From a virus, in IMG/VR virus record IMGVR_UViG_3300007344_000011, positions 1 through 39,535 of that record: a DNA stretch of 39,535 nucleotides. One strand, 5' to 3'. The position numbers and the translations under genes are program-made. This document shows, one piece after another, positions 1 to 7,374 of this stretch. The notes beneath the pieces are model-generated. The model ran no database searches and was not told where the DNA came from. It saw nothing but the letters and a program-made list of their open reading frames with translations. How positions within the stretch are numbered: position 1 is the stretch's first letter; each line of letters opens with the position of its first letter.

Positions 1-123
1 CGATCTGACGAGCAGGAAAGCAACGCCGAGGAAGCCTACGATAACTGCTTTGACGAGGGCACCGCGGGCGGCTTCGGTGCCCTGCGCCTGCGCGCCAAGT
101 ACGAGGACGAGCAGGACGAGGAC
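1..123. repeat. Terminal direct repeat, left copy (circular join)
   Basis: Bases 1-123 are identical to 39413-39535, and the portal reading frame continues without a break across the join. The simplest reading is an assembly overlap of a circular or circularly permuted molecule, so the unit genome is 39,412 bp. A physical terminal repeat lying inside the portal gene is much less likely. Confidence 0.95.
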
Positions 124-1788
124 GATGACCACCAGCGCATTTGCATCGAGCCTGTTTTCGATGCTGACATGTCCGTGTTCTTTGATGCGGATGCCAAGCG
201 CCAGGACAAGTCGGACGCCAAGCAATGCTGGCTGATTTACACCATGATCCCAGATGACTTTCGGGATGAGTGGGACGTCGAGCCGGCCAGCTTCGACCGC
301 ACCAACAAGATGACGCGCTTCGACTGGTACACTCCGGACGTGGTTTACGTCGCTGAGTATTACGAGGTCGAATTCAAAAAAACAAAGGTGCATTTCTTCA
401 GACTGCCGGCCACCGACGAAGTGCAGAAGGTATACGCCCGCGATCTGGACGATGAAAAGCGGGCCGAGCTGGAAGCCATGGGCTTTATTGAATCGCGCCA
501 GAAGACAATCACCGAGCGCCGGATTCACAAATACATCATCGACGGAATGCAGGTGCTCGAGGACTGTGGCTATGTCGCCGGGGAGTACATCCCGGTCGCG
601 CCCTACTACGGCAAGCGCATGTTCATCGACAACAAGGAACGCATGTTCGGCCACACCATGCCGATGATGGATGCCCAGCGCATTTACAACATGGAAATTT
701 CCGCGCTGGCCGAACAGGCGTCAGCCTTTGGTGAGTCGATCCCGATCTTTACCCCGGAACAGGTAGCCGGCCAAGAAAACAATTGGGCGAACAAGAACGT
801 CAAAAAGCCGCCATACCTGCTCATCAACCCGATCACCGATGCCCAGGGCCAGACGTTGCCGGCGGCACCGATCGGCTACACCCAGCCGCCCGTGATCCCG
901 CCCGCGCTGCAAGGGCTTATTCAGCTGGTGCAATCCGACATCATGGAACTTGCCGGCAATCAGCAGGCCGGTGACGAACTCCAATCGAACGTGTCGGGCA
1001 AGGCCGTGGAGCTGGTGCAATCCCGCCTCGACATGAAGTCGTTTATCTATCAGGACAACTTCAAGAAAACGATGCGCCAGGTGGGCGTCATCTGGCTGTC
1101 GATGGCCAAGGATTTGTACGACGAGGAAGGCCGCAAAATGCGGACTATCGGAAAGGACGACACCGAGTCTCAAGCGATCCTGAAGCAACCGGCCGTGGAT
1201 AAGCAGGGCCAAAACTACATCAAAAACGACTTGAGCATCGGCCGCTATGATGTCGCCGTCGATGTGGGACCGGCCTTCGCCAGCAAGCGCGACAAGGCAG
1301 TTCGTGGCCTGCTGGGCGTCCTGCAGTTCATTGAAGACCCATCGATGAAAGCTGCGGTGGTGGGCATGATCCTGCAGAACATGGACGGCGAGGGGATGGA
1401 TGATTTGCGCGCCTTTGCTCGCAAGGGTCTGGTAGCTGCGGGCGTCATCGATCCGACCGACGAGGAAAAGGCCGAAATGCAGCAGACCCAGGAAAATGCG
1501 CCACCAGATGGCCAGAACGAATTCCTGTTGGCCAGCGCCAAGGAAACCCTATCAAAAATCCCACTCAACGAAACCAACGCCATCAAGAACATTGCCCAGG
1601 CACAGCTGGCCCAGGCAAATGCGGCGAAGGCCGAGACCGACGCCGCCGCAACCCTGGCGACCATTCAAGGACAGATCGCCCAGCTTATGGCCGCCGTACA
1701 GGCGATTGCAGGCCCTTCAGTAACAGACCAAGTGCCACCCCAGGAAATGCAGCAGGCTGAGCAGCCACCGCCGCCAGGCGCCCTTTAA
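1..1788 (+). CDS. Portal protein, P22 gp1-like (C-terminal 84%, 5' end across the join)
   Basis: The portal forms the dodecameric ring at the unique capsid vertex through which DNA is packaged and ejected, and it is the docking platform for terminase and tail factors. The frame is open from base 1 and joins in phase to the piece starting at 39092, giving a 702-residue protein; P22 gp1 is about 725 residues. The segment includes a conserved aromatic/acidic stretch (YEVEFKKTKVHFFRLPATDE) and a C-terminal Ala/Gln-rich helical tail ending in a PPPP run. That tail matches the long C-terminal helix and barrel of P22-type portals. The next genes are scaffold and coat, as in P22. The stop is followed after 8 nt by a strong terminator. 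The family call rests on sequence style, length and gene order. Confidence 0.93.
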   Translation, partial: RSDEQESNAEEAYDNCFDEGTAGGFGALRLRAKYEDEQDEDDDHQRICIEPVFDADMSVFFDADAKRQDKSDAKQCWLIYTMIPDDFRDEWDVEPASFDRTNKMTRFDWYTPDVVYVAEYYEVEFKKTKVHFFRLPATDEVQKVYARDLDDEKRAELEAMGFIESRQKTITERRIHKYIIDGMQVLEDCGYVAGEYIPVAPYYGKRMFIDNKERMFGHTMPMMDAQRIYNMEISALAEQASAFGESIPIFTPEQVAGQENNWANKNVKKPPYLLINPITDAQGQTLPAAPIGYTQPPVIPPALQGLIQLVQSDIMELAGNQQAGDELQSNVSGKAVELVQSRLDMKSFIYQDNFKKTMRQVGVIWLSMAKDLYDEEGRKMRTIGKDDTESQAILKQPAVDKQGQNYIKNDLSIGRYDVAVDVGPAFASKRDKAVRGLLGVLQFIEDPSMKAAVVGMILQNMDGEGMDDLRAFARKGLVAAGVIDPTDEEKAEMQQTQENAPPDGQNEFLLASAKETLSKIPLNETNAIKNIAQAQLAQANAAKAETDAAATLATIQGQIAQLMAAVQAIAGPSVTDQVPPQEMQQAEQPPPPGAL

Positions 1789-1796
1789 CCCCCATG

Positions 1797-1821
1797 ACCG
1801 CCATTAACTTGGCGGTTTTTT
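1797..1821 (+). terminator. Rho-independent terminator after the portal gene
   Basis: A perfect 7-bp stem (ACCGCCA / TGGCGGT) with a 6-nt loop is followed by six T residues at 1816-1821. It lies 8 nt past the portal stop and should end or attenuate the terminase-portal transcript. Confidence 0.9.
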
Positions 1822-1833
1822 ATGTTATATACT
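1804..1833 (+). promoter_or_regulatory. Candidate sigma70 promoter for scaffold and coat genes
   Basis: TTAACT at 1804-1809 (4 of 6 to consensus) and TATACT at 1828-1833 (5 of 6) are 18 bp apart. The -35 lies within the loop of the terminator. A promoter is expected here, because a strong terminator separates the portal from the abundantly needed coat gene. The match is moderate and untested. Confidence 0.4.
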
Positions 1834-1888
1834 CGGCTTACGGCATCCATTGGCCGAAACAATGAGTGAAATGACCAAAGGTGAAACG

Positions 1889-2761
1889 ATGACAACGGCA
1901 GATAACACCGGCTTGAATGCAGACCTCGACAACGAAACCGAAACCGATATCGAAAATAACCTGTTACCAGGCGAAGGCGATCAAGGCGACGATGACGAAG
2001 GCGAACTGGTAATCACGCTGGGCGATGAGTCCCCGCCAGACTCGAACGATGGTGAGCATCAAGACGACAACGAGGCCCCGGCGTGGGTCAAGGAACTTCG
2101 GAAAACCAACCGTGAACTCGCTCGCAAGCTGAAGGAAGCTGAGACCAAAGCCAGCTCCCAACAACAGCAGCAGCAAGAACCGGAAGCGCCTGTACTGGGC
2201 GACAAGCCAACCCTGGAAAGTGCCAACTATGACGAGGACGAGTACCAAGCCGCCCTCGATAAGTGGTACGAGAAAAAACAGGAATTGGCTGAATACCAGA
2301 AGGCGCAACAACGCAAGTTGGACGAGGCGAAAGCCAGTCAGCAAAAAGTTATGACCGATTACAGTGCCGCGGCCAGAAAGTTGAAAGTTCCAGACTTTAA
2401 GGCAGCTGAAGACACGGTGATCGAGTTCCTTAGCGCTGACCAGCAAGGCCTGATCCTTAACGGCGCCGATGATCCAGCGAAGCTTGTGTATGCTCTCGGC
2501 CGATCCCCGGAAAAGTTGAAAGCCATCGCATCTATCACCAACCCAGTTAAATTTGCATTTGCAGTTTCCAAACTCGAGGGAGAAATCAAAGTGTCCAAGC
2601 GCGATAAGCCTGCACCAGAAACCGGCCGTGTGAAAAACAGCGCCGGCACCACCCGCGAAAACGGCACGGATAAAGTCCTCGAGCGCTTGGAAAAGGAAGC
2701 CGATGTAACCGGCGACCGCACCAAAATTCAGGAATACAAGCGCTCTCTCAAGAGCAAGTAA
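1889..2761 (+). CDS. Capsid scaffolding protein
   Basis: This is the likely internal scaffold that directs procapsid assembly and then leaves, like P22 gp8 (about 303 aa). The start ATG 1889 was chosen because AAAGGTG sits 5 nt upstream, giving 290 aa. ATG 1862 and TTG 1850 are in frame but have no ribosome-binding site. The protein is highly charged, with an acidic N-terminal third, a Gln run near residue 90, a helical Lys/Glu/Ala-rich middle, and a basic C-terminus ending KSLKSK. A basic helix-turn-helix tail is what P22-type scaffolds use to bind coat protein. Its position between portal and coat supports the call. Sequence identity to named scaffolds is not obvious, so this rests on composition and gene order. 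Confidence 0.85.
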   Translation: MTTADNTGLNADLDNETETDIENNLLPGEGDQGDDDEGELVITLGDESPPDSNDGEHQDDNEAPAWVKELRKTNRELARKLKEAETKASSQQQQQQEPEAPVLGDKPTLESANYDEDEYQAALDKWYEKKQELAEYQKAQQRKLDEAKASQQKVMTDYSAAARKLKVPDFKAAEDTVIEFLSADQQGLILNGADDPAKLVYALGRSPEKLKAIASITNPVKFAFAVSKLEGEIKVSKRDKPAPETGRVKNSAGTTRENGTDKVLERLEKEADVTGDRTKIQEYKRSLKSK

Positions 2762-2786
2762 CCACTCATTGTTTAGGTGAACCAAA

Positions 2787-4064
2787 ATGGCTAACAGTTT
2801 CAGCAAGGAAGAAAAGGTAGCCTTCGACCTCGTTCTCGAAGGCTTTCACGACAATCTGGTTTTGTCCAAAGCGGTAAAGATTTTCCGCAATGATCAAACC
2901 ATGATGGCGCGCACCAACGACATCATCTGGCGCCCACAGCCCTACATCGCTCTGAGCTATAGCGGCTTGGACCAGACGGGCAACTTCAAGGACCAGACCC
3001 AACTGTCGGTGCCTGCTCGCCTCAATCAGTACAAGTCGAGCCCGTTCCAGATGACCGCCCTCGAGCTGCGCGATGCGCTTCAGGAAAATCGCCTGGGCGA
3101 AGCCGCCAAGCAAAAGCTGGCATCGGACATCAACGTCTTCTGCACCGACTTGGCGTGCCAGCAGGGGACGCTGGTGGTCAAGCGCACCTCGGCCGCGTCG
3201 GGCTTCGATGACCTGGCTCAAGCTGATTCGATCATGAACGAGCAGGGCATTATCTCTTCCCTGGGGCGCCGCCTGGCTGCCTTCTCGTCCCGCGATTACA
3301 ACAGCATGGCCGCGAACCTGGCCGGTCGCCAGACCATGAACGAGAAGCCGACCACCGCTTACGAGCGGGCGTTGATCAACTCGAACATCAGCGGCTTCGA
3401 CGTGCTGAAGCTGGATTACACCCGCCGTCTGGTAGCGGCTGCAGGTGTTGGCGTGACCATCACCGGGGCAAACCAGTATTACACCCCCGTGGCGACCACA
3501 GCCGACATCAACGGCGGCGGCATCAACGTCGATAACCGCTATCAAACCGTAGGTATCACCGTCACTTCTGGCACCGTGAAGGTCGGCGATGCGTTCACCA
3601 TCGCGGGCGTTGATGCGGTACACCACATCACCAAGGAGGACACCGGCCAGCTCAAGACTTTCCGTATCACGGCCATTGTCACGGGTGCGGGTGGTACCGG
3701 TACCGTGCAAATCTCGCCGCCGATCATTTCCGGCCAGGGCGCTACCGTTGCCGAGCTGCAGTACAAGAACGTCAGCGCTACTCCGGCCGCTGGCGCCGCC
3801 GTGACCTTCCTCAATACCACAACTGCAGCCATCAACCCGTTCTGGGCTGAGAGTGCAATCGAGTTGCTGCCAGGTCGCGTTGAGTTCCCACAAAATGCGG
3901 GCATGGAAGTCATGCGCGGCTCGACCGAACAGGGTTTTGAGCTGGTCATGGTCAAGCAAGGCAGCATTGACAGCGGCAACATCAAGTATCGCTTCGATAC
4001 GTTCTTTGGCGGCGTGATGAATAACCCTGAGATGTGCGGGTTCACCATCTTTAACCAGGCTTAA
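2787..4064 (+). CDS. Major capsid (coat) protein, P22 gp5-like
   Basis: 425 residues; P22 gp5 is 430. It builds the T=7 icosahedral shell around the scaffold. Visible similarities to P22 coat include an N-terminal helical segment, NDIIWRPQPY (P22 has NTIWMPVEQ), a mid-protein helical block ending in CTDLACQQGTLVV, and an inserted beta-rich domain after ITGANQYYTPVATTADINGG with NVDNRYQTVGITV (P22: VNVDNRFATVTL), followed by NPFWAESAIELLPGR (P22: NVFWADDAIRIV). This gives good support for the HK97-fold coat with the P22 I-domain. Its ATG is preceded by TTTAGGTGAACCAAA. A terminator-like hairpin follows 24 nt after the stop. Confidence 0.95.
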   Translation: MANSFSKEEKVAFDLVLEGFHDNLVLSKAVKIFRNDQTMMARTNDIIWRPQPYIALSYSGLDQTGNFKDQTQLSVPARLNQYKSSPFQMTALELRDALQENRLGEAAKQKLASDINVFCTDLACQQGTLVVKRTSAASGFDDLAQADSIMNEQGIISSLGRRLAAFSSRDYNSMAANLAGRQTMNEKPTTAYERALINSNISGFDVLKLDYTRRLVAAAGVGVTITGANQYYTPVATTADINGGGINVDNRYQTVGITVTSGTVKVGDAFTIAGVDAVHHITKEDTGQLKTFRITAIVTGAGGTGTVQISPPIISGQGATVAELQYKNVSATPAAGAAVTFLNTTTAAINPFWAESAIELLPGRVEFPQNAGMEVMRGSTEQGFELVMVKQGSIDSGNIKYRFDTFFGGVMNNPEMCGFTIFNQA

Positions 4065-4088
4065 CGGCCATCCATCGAGTAACACCAG

Positions 4089-4110
4089 ACGGGGCCTGAT
4101 GGCCCCGTTT
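4089..4110 (+). terminator. Terminator-like hairpin after the coat gene
   Basis: A perfect 8-bp GC-rich stem (ACGGGGCC / GGCCCCGT) with a TGAT loop is followed by only a short, interrupted T stretch. It may partly terminate or stabilise the 3' end of the coat mRNA. Confidence 0.6.
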
Positions 4111-4129
4111 GTCTATCGGGAGAATGATC

Positions 4130-4645
4130 ATGCTTGCAAAAACGATGCTGTACATCGCCGGCCTTACCCAAAACATCTGGGGTATCCTCGTCGACACTAT
4201 CGAGGTGGACGAGCACGAGGTCGAAGACTATCTGGCCCAGGGCTGGTTTTATCACCCCTTCGAGGTTCGCGATGCCGCCGCCGCCGCGGCGCTGGAAGCC
4301 AAGAAGCCGGCAGAGCCCAGCGAGCTGGAATTGCTTCGCCAGCAACTGGCCGATAATCAGCGCCTTCTGGATGAGGCGAACCTCAAGCTTTCCCAGGCCC
4401 CTGCTGTGCCCATACAGGGCGCGCAAACCTTTATCCCTGCCGGTGGTGCCGATTCTACGGCCAATCCGAATGGCGGGGCCAGCAGCACCACCACAGCCCC
4501 TACCGAACCGACTGCCGATGAAATCGAGCTGGCGCTAAAGATCAAGCTGGCCGAGGAAGCTGCCAAGAAGGGCGTCAAGATCGACGGGCGCTGGAACTCC
4601 ACCAAAATCCAGGCAGCGCTTGATAAAGCGGCAGGCGGTGCGTAA
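4130..4645 (+). CDS. Unknown virion-module protein between coat and gp4-like gene
   Basis: 171 residues from ATG 4130, chosen because GGGAG sits 7 nt upstream; ATG 4124 and TTG 4109 are in frame but poorly spaced. The N-terminal 55 residues look folded (NIWGILVDTIEVDEHEVEDY, then GWFYHPFEV). A helical Ala/Glu/Leu segment follows, then a low-complexity Ala/Gly/Thr/Pro linker at about residues 100-130. The C-terminal helical part contains KKGVKIDGRWNSTKIQAAL, a pattern resembling SAP-like or peptidoglycan/DNA-binding helical repeats. The stop overlaps the next ATG by one base (TAATG), implying coupling to the gp4-like gene. A capsid-vertex or head-completion role is suggested only by position. 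Confidence 0.75.
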   Translation: MLAKTMLYIAGLTQNIWGILVDTIEVDEHEVEDYLAQGWFYHPFEVRDAAAAAALEAKKPAEPSELELLRQQLADNQRLLDEANLKLSQAPAVPIQGAQTFIPAGGADSTANPNGGASSTTTAPTEPTADEIELALKIKLAEEAAKKGVKIDGRWNSTKIQAALDKAAGGA

Positions 4646-5145
4646 TGACCACCAAGCGCGAAGTCATTCTGGCGGCCTACGAGGAACTTGGCCTGGCGGA
4701 ATATAATTTTGATATTTCGCCCGAGGAAATGGCATCAGCGCGAAAGCGCCTCGACCGGATGATGGCCGAGTGGGAAGCGAAAGTGACCACCGGCTACATG
4801 ATCCCGCTCGACCCCGACGATTCGGATGAAAACGATGAGTGCGGAGTGCCTGACGCGATCATTAACGCCATGGCCATGAACCTGGCGGTTCGCATGGGGC
4901 CGAGTCTGGGCAAGGTGCTTTCCCTGGAAACGCGGGTTGGGGCAAAGAACGCATATGACGGCATGCTGGGCTTCCTTGCCGTCACCCCGTCGATCAAATA
5001 CCCCAGCACGCTGCCAGTGGGCGCCGGCAACAAGCCGCTACCGGGCCGCCGAGAGTTCTTTCAAGAGCGGAAAGACATCAACACCACGAGGAACGGGAAC
5101 ACCCTCGATGGCGACTGTGGCGACCCGTTCACCTTCAACCAATAA
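4645..5145 (+). CDS. Head-to-tail joining (head completion) protein, P22 gp4-like
   Basis: 166 residues, the same length as P22 gp4, which adds to the portal after packaging and nucleates the tail. Shared features are an N-terminal EVILAAYEELGLAEY helix, a central LDRMMAEWEAKVTTGYM helix (P22: LEAMMAEWYQDGIITGYVF), the acidic loop DPDDSDENDECGV, then AIINAMAMNLAVRMGPSLGK and a Pro/Gly-rich PSTLPVGAGN near the end (P22: PSRMPTGSGN). It is the last plus-strand gene before the inverted cassette. Its final 11 bases overlap, tail to tail, the end of the needle-like gene on the other strand. Confidence 0.88.
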   Translation: MTTKREVILAAYEELGLAEYNFDISPEEMASARKRLDRMMAEWEAKVTTGYMIPLDPDDSDENDECGVPDAIINAMAMNLAVRMGPSLGKVLSLETRVGAKNAYDGMLGFLAVTPSIKYPSTLPVGAGNKPLPGRREFFQERKDINTTRNGNTLDGDCGDPFTFNQ

Positions 5146-5869
5146 TCACATCCCAGCTCGAGCCGTTGTATTGAACCTGCACGGTTTTATATTGGACGGC
5201 CACCGCAATGGTGGCCGATCCATCCAGCAGAATCCCACCACCATCCAACGTAACCACATTGGCCGATCCGTCCACCTTCTTGACCGTCACCAGCTGTAGG
5301 AGCGAAGGTGCGGCCGGTAGCGTCACGGTGAACGCTCCCGCGGCGGCATCTGCGCGCACGGTGATCGGCTGATACGATGGCGCCGCCAGGACTGAATAGG
5401 CGGCCGTGACGTTGGCCAGGGCCGGGGCGAATGGCGGCGTCGGTGCAGGGATGTCGGGGAAAATCGGTGGCCTAAAGTCGAGCAACATGGCCTCGATGTC
5501 GTCCACCTTTGCCGCAAGCCCGCGGTACGCCTGGGGCTCGAGGTGGGCTAGTTGCTGCTCTACCAGCTCGATAATGGCCAGCAGTCCGGAAGGTAGGCCA
5601 TTCCCCCCGCTCTGATCAACCGCTTGATCTAGGGCATCCTGCGCGATCCTGGCGGCATTGTTGGCGGTTCCCTGGGAGGCGGCGGCAATCTCGGCCGCGT
5701 CCATGATCAGCGCGAGCAGCTTATCGAGGTATTCCGGGATTGCGACCACCGTGTCGACACCCAGTGACTCGAGGTAGCGAATCAGCTGTGGGTCATTTGT
5801 CAGCTGGGCAATAAGCCGGCGATCCGCCCGGAAAGAGCGCGACGTGAAAGGATTGATTGCGTCAGACAT
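5135..5869 (-). CDS. Tail needle-like protein (P22 gp26 / knobbed needle candidate)
   Basis: 244 residues. The N-terminus (SDAINPFTSRSFRADRRLI) resembles the portal/gp10-plug end of tail needles. A heptad-friendly helical middle follows (residues about 50-130, with NNAARIAQDALDQAVD). A proline-rich hinge (PPIFPDIPAPTPPFAP) leads to a beta-rich C-terminal domain (AFTVTLPAA ... NVVTLDGGG ... YNGSSWDVI), typical of trimeric phage tips and knobs. P22 gp26 (233 aa) is a trimeric fibre that plugs the tail, and some relatives have C-terminal knobs. The ATG overlaps the end of the gp10-like gene by 8 nt, keeping the P22 order 10-26 but on the opposite strand. A minor tail fibre is the alternative. 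Confidence 0.7.
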   Translation of the reverse strand: MSDAINPFTSRSFRADRRLIAQLTNDPQLIRYLESLGVDTVVAIPEYLDKLLALIMDAAEIAAASQGTANNAARIAQDALDQAVDQSGGNGLPSGLLAIIELVEQQLAHLEPQAYRGLAAKVDDIEAMLLDFRPPIFPDIPAPTPPFAPALANVTAAYSVLAAPSYQPITVRADAAAGAFTVTLPAAPSLLQLVTVKKVDGSANVVTLDGGGILLDGSATIAVAVQYKTVQVQYNGSSWDVIIG

Positions 5870-7280
5870 TCAGGGGCTCCAGGGCAGCTTCAAGCCGCAT
5901 AAATGACACGATGCAGGCGTTCGCGCCGCGGTAGCGCATGCCCATCATCTGCTCAAATTTGATTTTCGGCCGGTACTCCAGGCGTTTCTTGCGCTGCCCT
6001 TGCGTCCCCATGCTGATGAGTCGCTCGATGCTCCACTCGAGGCCATCCATTGACCACGAAAAGAACATGTGAGGATCATCACCGATAGCGGCGCGCCCGG
6101 GCGAACCAATCAGCTCCACGGCGTGCAGAATCGCGCCCTTGCTCTCGTTGTAGATCAGCACCGTATTGAACTGCCACCCGACATCCTCGCCGTACTGGGT
6201 AAAGATGTCTTTGTCGAGCATCCCAATGCGGGGAAGGTTCCTGTCATCGACAAACCATTTGTTATATGCGAACAGGAAGTGTCGCCCGTGGAATGGCGTG
6301 GCCAGGTCCGGCGATGAGTGCAGCGTGTACCAGACGGGAGCCTCGAGCACCAAGGATGCCGCGGCGTCATAAACCAGCGTATGGCGCGGCAAGCTGATGA
6401 TCAGGTTTTGGTGGCGCCGACTCATCCGCGCAACGATGGTCGATGCGGCCAGTTCGCCTTCCGGGTACTCGAGCAGCACGTCTTCAATCTCCCGGGTTGC
6501 GATCTTGGTGGCGGCACCGCCAGCCCCCAGGTAAACCGAACACGGCTCATCGTCGGCGCCACCAACGAACGCCAGCACTTGGTCAAAGCGGCAAAACATC
6601 TGGGTACCTACGGCGCCTTTCTCGATCATGGCGCCCACGTTCCTGGCGAACGGAAAGCCGGTGCCCCCCACGTTGTCGAAAATCTCGATGGTGTTTCGGT
6701 TGAATGCGTAAAGTTCCTGGCGCAGTTTCATCACGCCGACGATGGGGTCGGGATCGGCTTCGGATGATCCGTAGCGCAGCACGTTCACGCTCATTCGGTC
6801 ATTGAGGTCGGTCACGACGAGCGACACGCCATCGGTGGACACGAAATAGCCATCCATCCACACCACATCGATGCAGACGCCAAGGTTAGGGTCGGTCACG
6901 CGCACCAGCTTCGAGGCATCCCAATAAAACAGGTTCTTGTTCGAGGCAATGGCCATGACCTCGAAAGACTTTGTGAATGTCACATCGAGCCCGTTATCCC
7001 CCACATCCCCCAGGATGGTGAGCAGCCCGCCCTCGTTCATGCTGCAGAAGTATTTCCCGATCACCCAATAAGCCACACCGTTCCACTGGAACCCGCCACG
7101 ACCTCGGCCGGTGATCGTGCCGTTCACGGTGTTGTATTGGCTGATGCCTTCGGCGGTGCGCAGATACCCGGCCGATACGCCGGTTTCAGCCGGCACTGGA
7201 ATGAGGTTTTTAGGGTAGGCCGAACGGAAGTCGACCCCAGTATCAGCGGTGAAACCGGACAGAATGCTAACCTGCGACAT
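5862..7280 (-). CDS. Packaged-DNA stabilisation / tail hub protein, P22 gp10-like
   Basis: The start ATG 7280 has AGGA 9 nt upstream and gives 472 residues, exactly the length of P22 gp10. Gp10 binds gp4 and forms the hexameric tail hub to which the needle and tailspikes attach. The protein is beta-rich with repeated short strands (GGFQWNGVAYWVIG, VVWMDGYFVSTDG, LYAFNRNTIEIFDNVG), the pattern expected of this beta-propeller-like hub family. Further upstream in-frame starts would run into the divergent fibre gene. It is the first gene of a minus-strand pair embedded in an otherwise plus-strand late operon, so it needs its own promoter between 7281 and 7374. Confidence 0.85.
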   Translation of the reverse strand: MSQVSILSGFTADTGVDFRSAYPKNLIPVPAETGVSAGYLRTAEGISQYNTVNGTITGRGRGGFQWNGVAYWVIGKYFCSMNEGGLLTILGDVGDNGLDVTFTKSFEVMAIASNKNLFYWDASKLVRVTDPNLGVCIDVVWMDGYFVSTDGVSLVVTDLNDRMSVNVLRYGSSEADPDPIVGVMKLRQELYAFNRNTIEIFDNVGGTGFPFARNVGAMIEKGAVGTQMFCRFDQVLAFVGGADDEPCSVYLGAGGAATKIATREIEDVLLEYPEGELAASTIVARMSRRHQNLIISLPRHTLVYDAAASLVLEAPVWYTLHSSPDLATPFHGRHFLFAYNKWFVDDRNLPRIGMLDKDIFTQYGEDVGWQFNTVLIYNESKGAILHAVELIGSPGRAAIGDDPHMFFSWSMDGLEWSIERLISMGTQGQRKKRLEYRPKIKFEQMMGMRYRGANACIVSFMRLEAALEPLNV

Positions 7281-7374
7281 GTTCGTGATCCTGAGTGATT
7301 TTTGAGCAGTCGCCGATATTGTATGGAAAAATAGCTTGCACGTTCCGATTAATGCCATTAAGGGGTTCACCACA
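7281..7374. promoter_or_regulatory. Divergent intergenic region between gp10-like and fibre genes
   Basis: This 94-bp gap must contain a minus-strand promoter for the gp10/needle pair and possibly a plus-strand one for the fibre gene. On the minus strand there is TACAAT (5 of 6 to the -10 consensus) at 7323-7318, about 38 nt before ATG 7280. No convincing -35 is visible. On the plus strand only the AAGGGG ribosome-binding site at 7359-7364 is clear. Confidence 0.4.

Noticed and set aside
1850-1888. Upstream starts for the scaffold gene (TTG 1850, ATG 1862, ATG 1871)
   Set aside because: No ribosome-binding site at useful distance; ATG 1889 has AAAGGTG at 5 nt.
1964-2806. Hydrophobic minus-strand frame opposite the scaffold gene
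   Set aside because: Its Leu/Phe/Val richness is the complement of Glu/Lys/Gln codons of the scaffold; not a real membrane protein.
2766-4085. Long open frame (about 439 codons) on the minus strand opposite the coat gene
   Set aside because: It mirrors the coat gene over its full length, has no ribosome-binding site or family resemblance, and long antisense frames are expected in GC-rich coding DNA.
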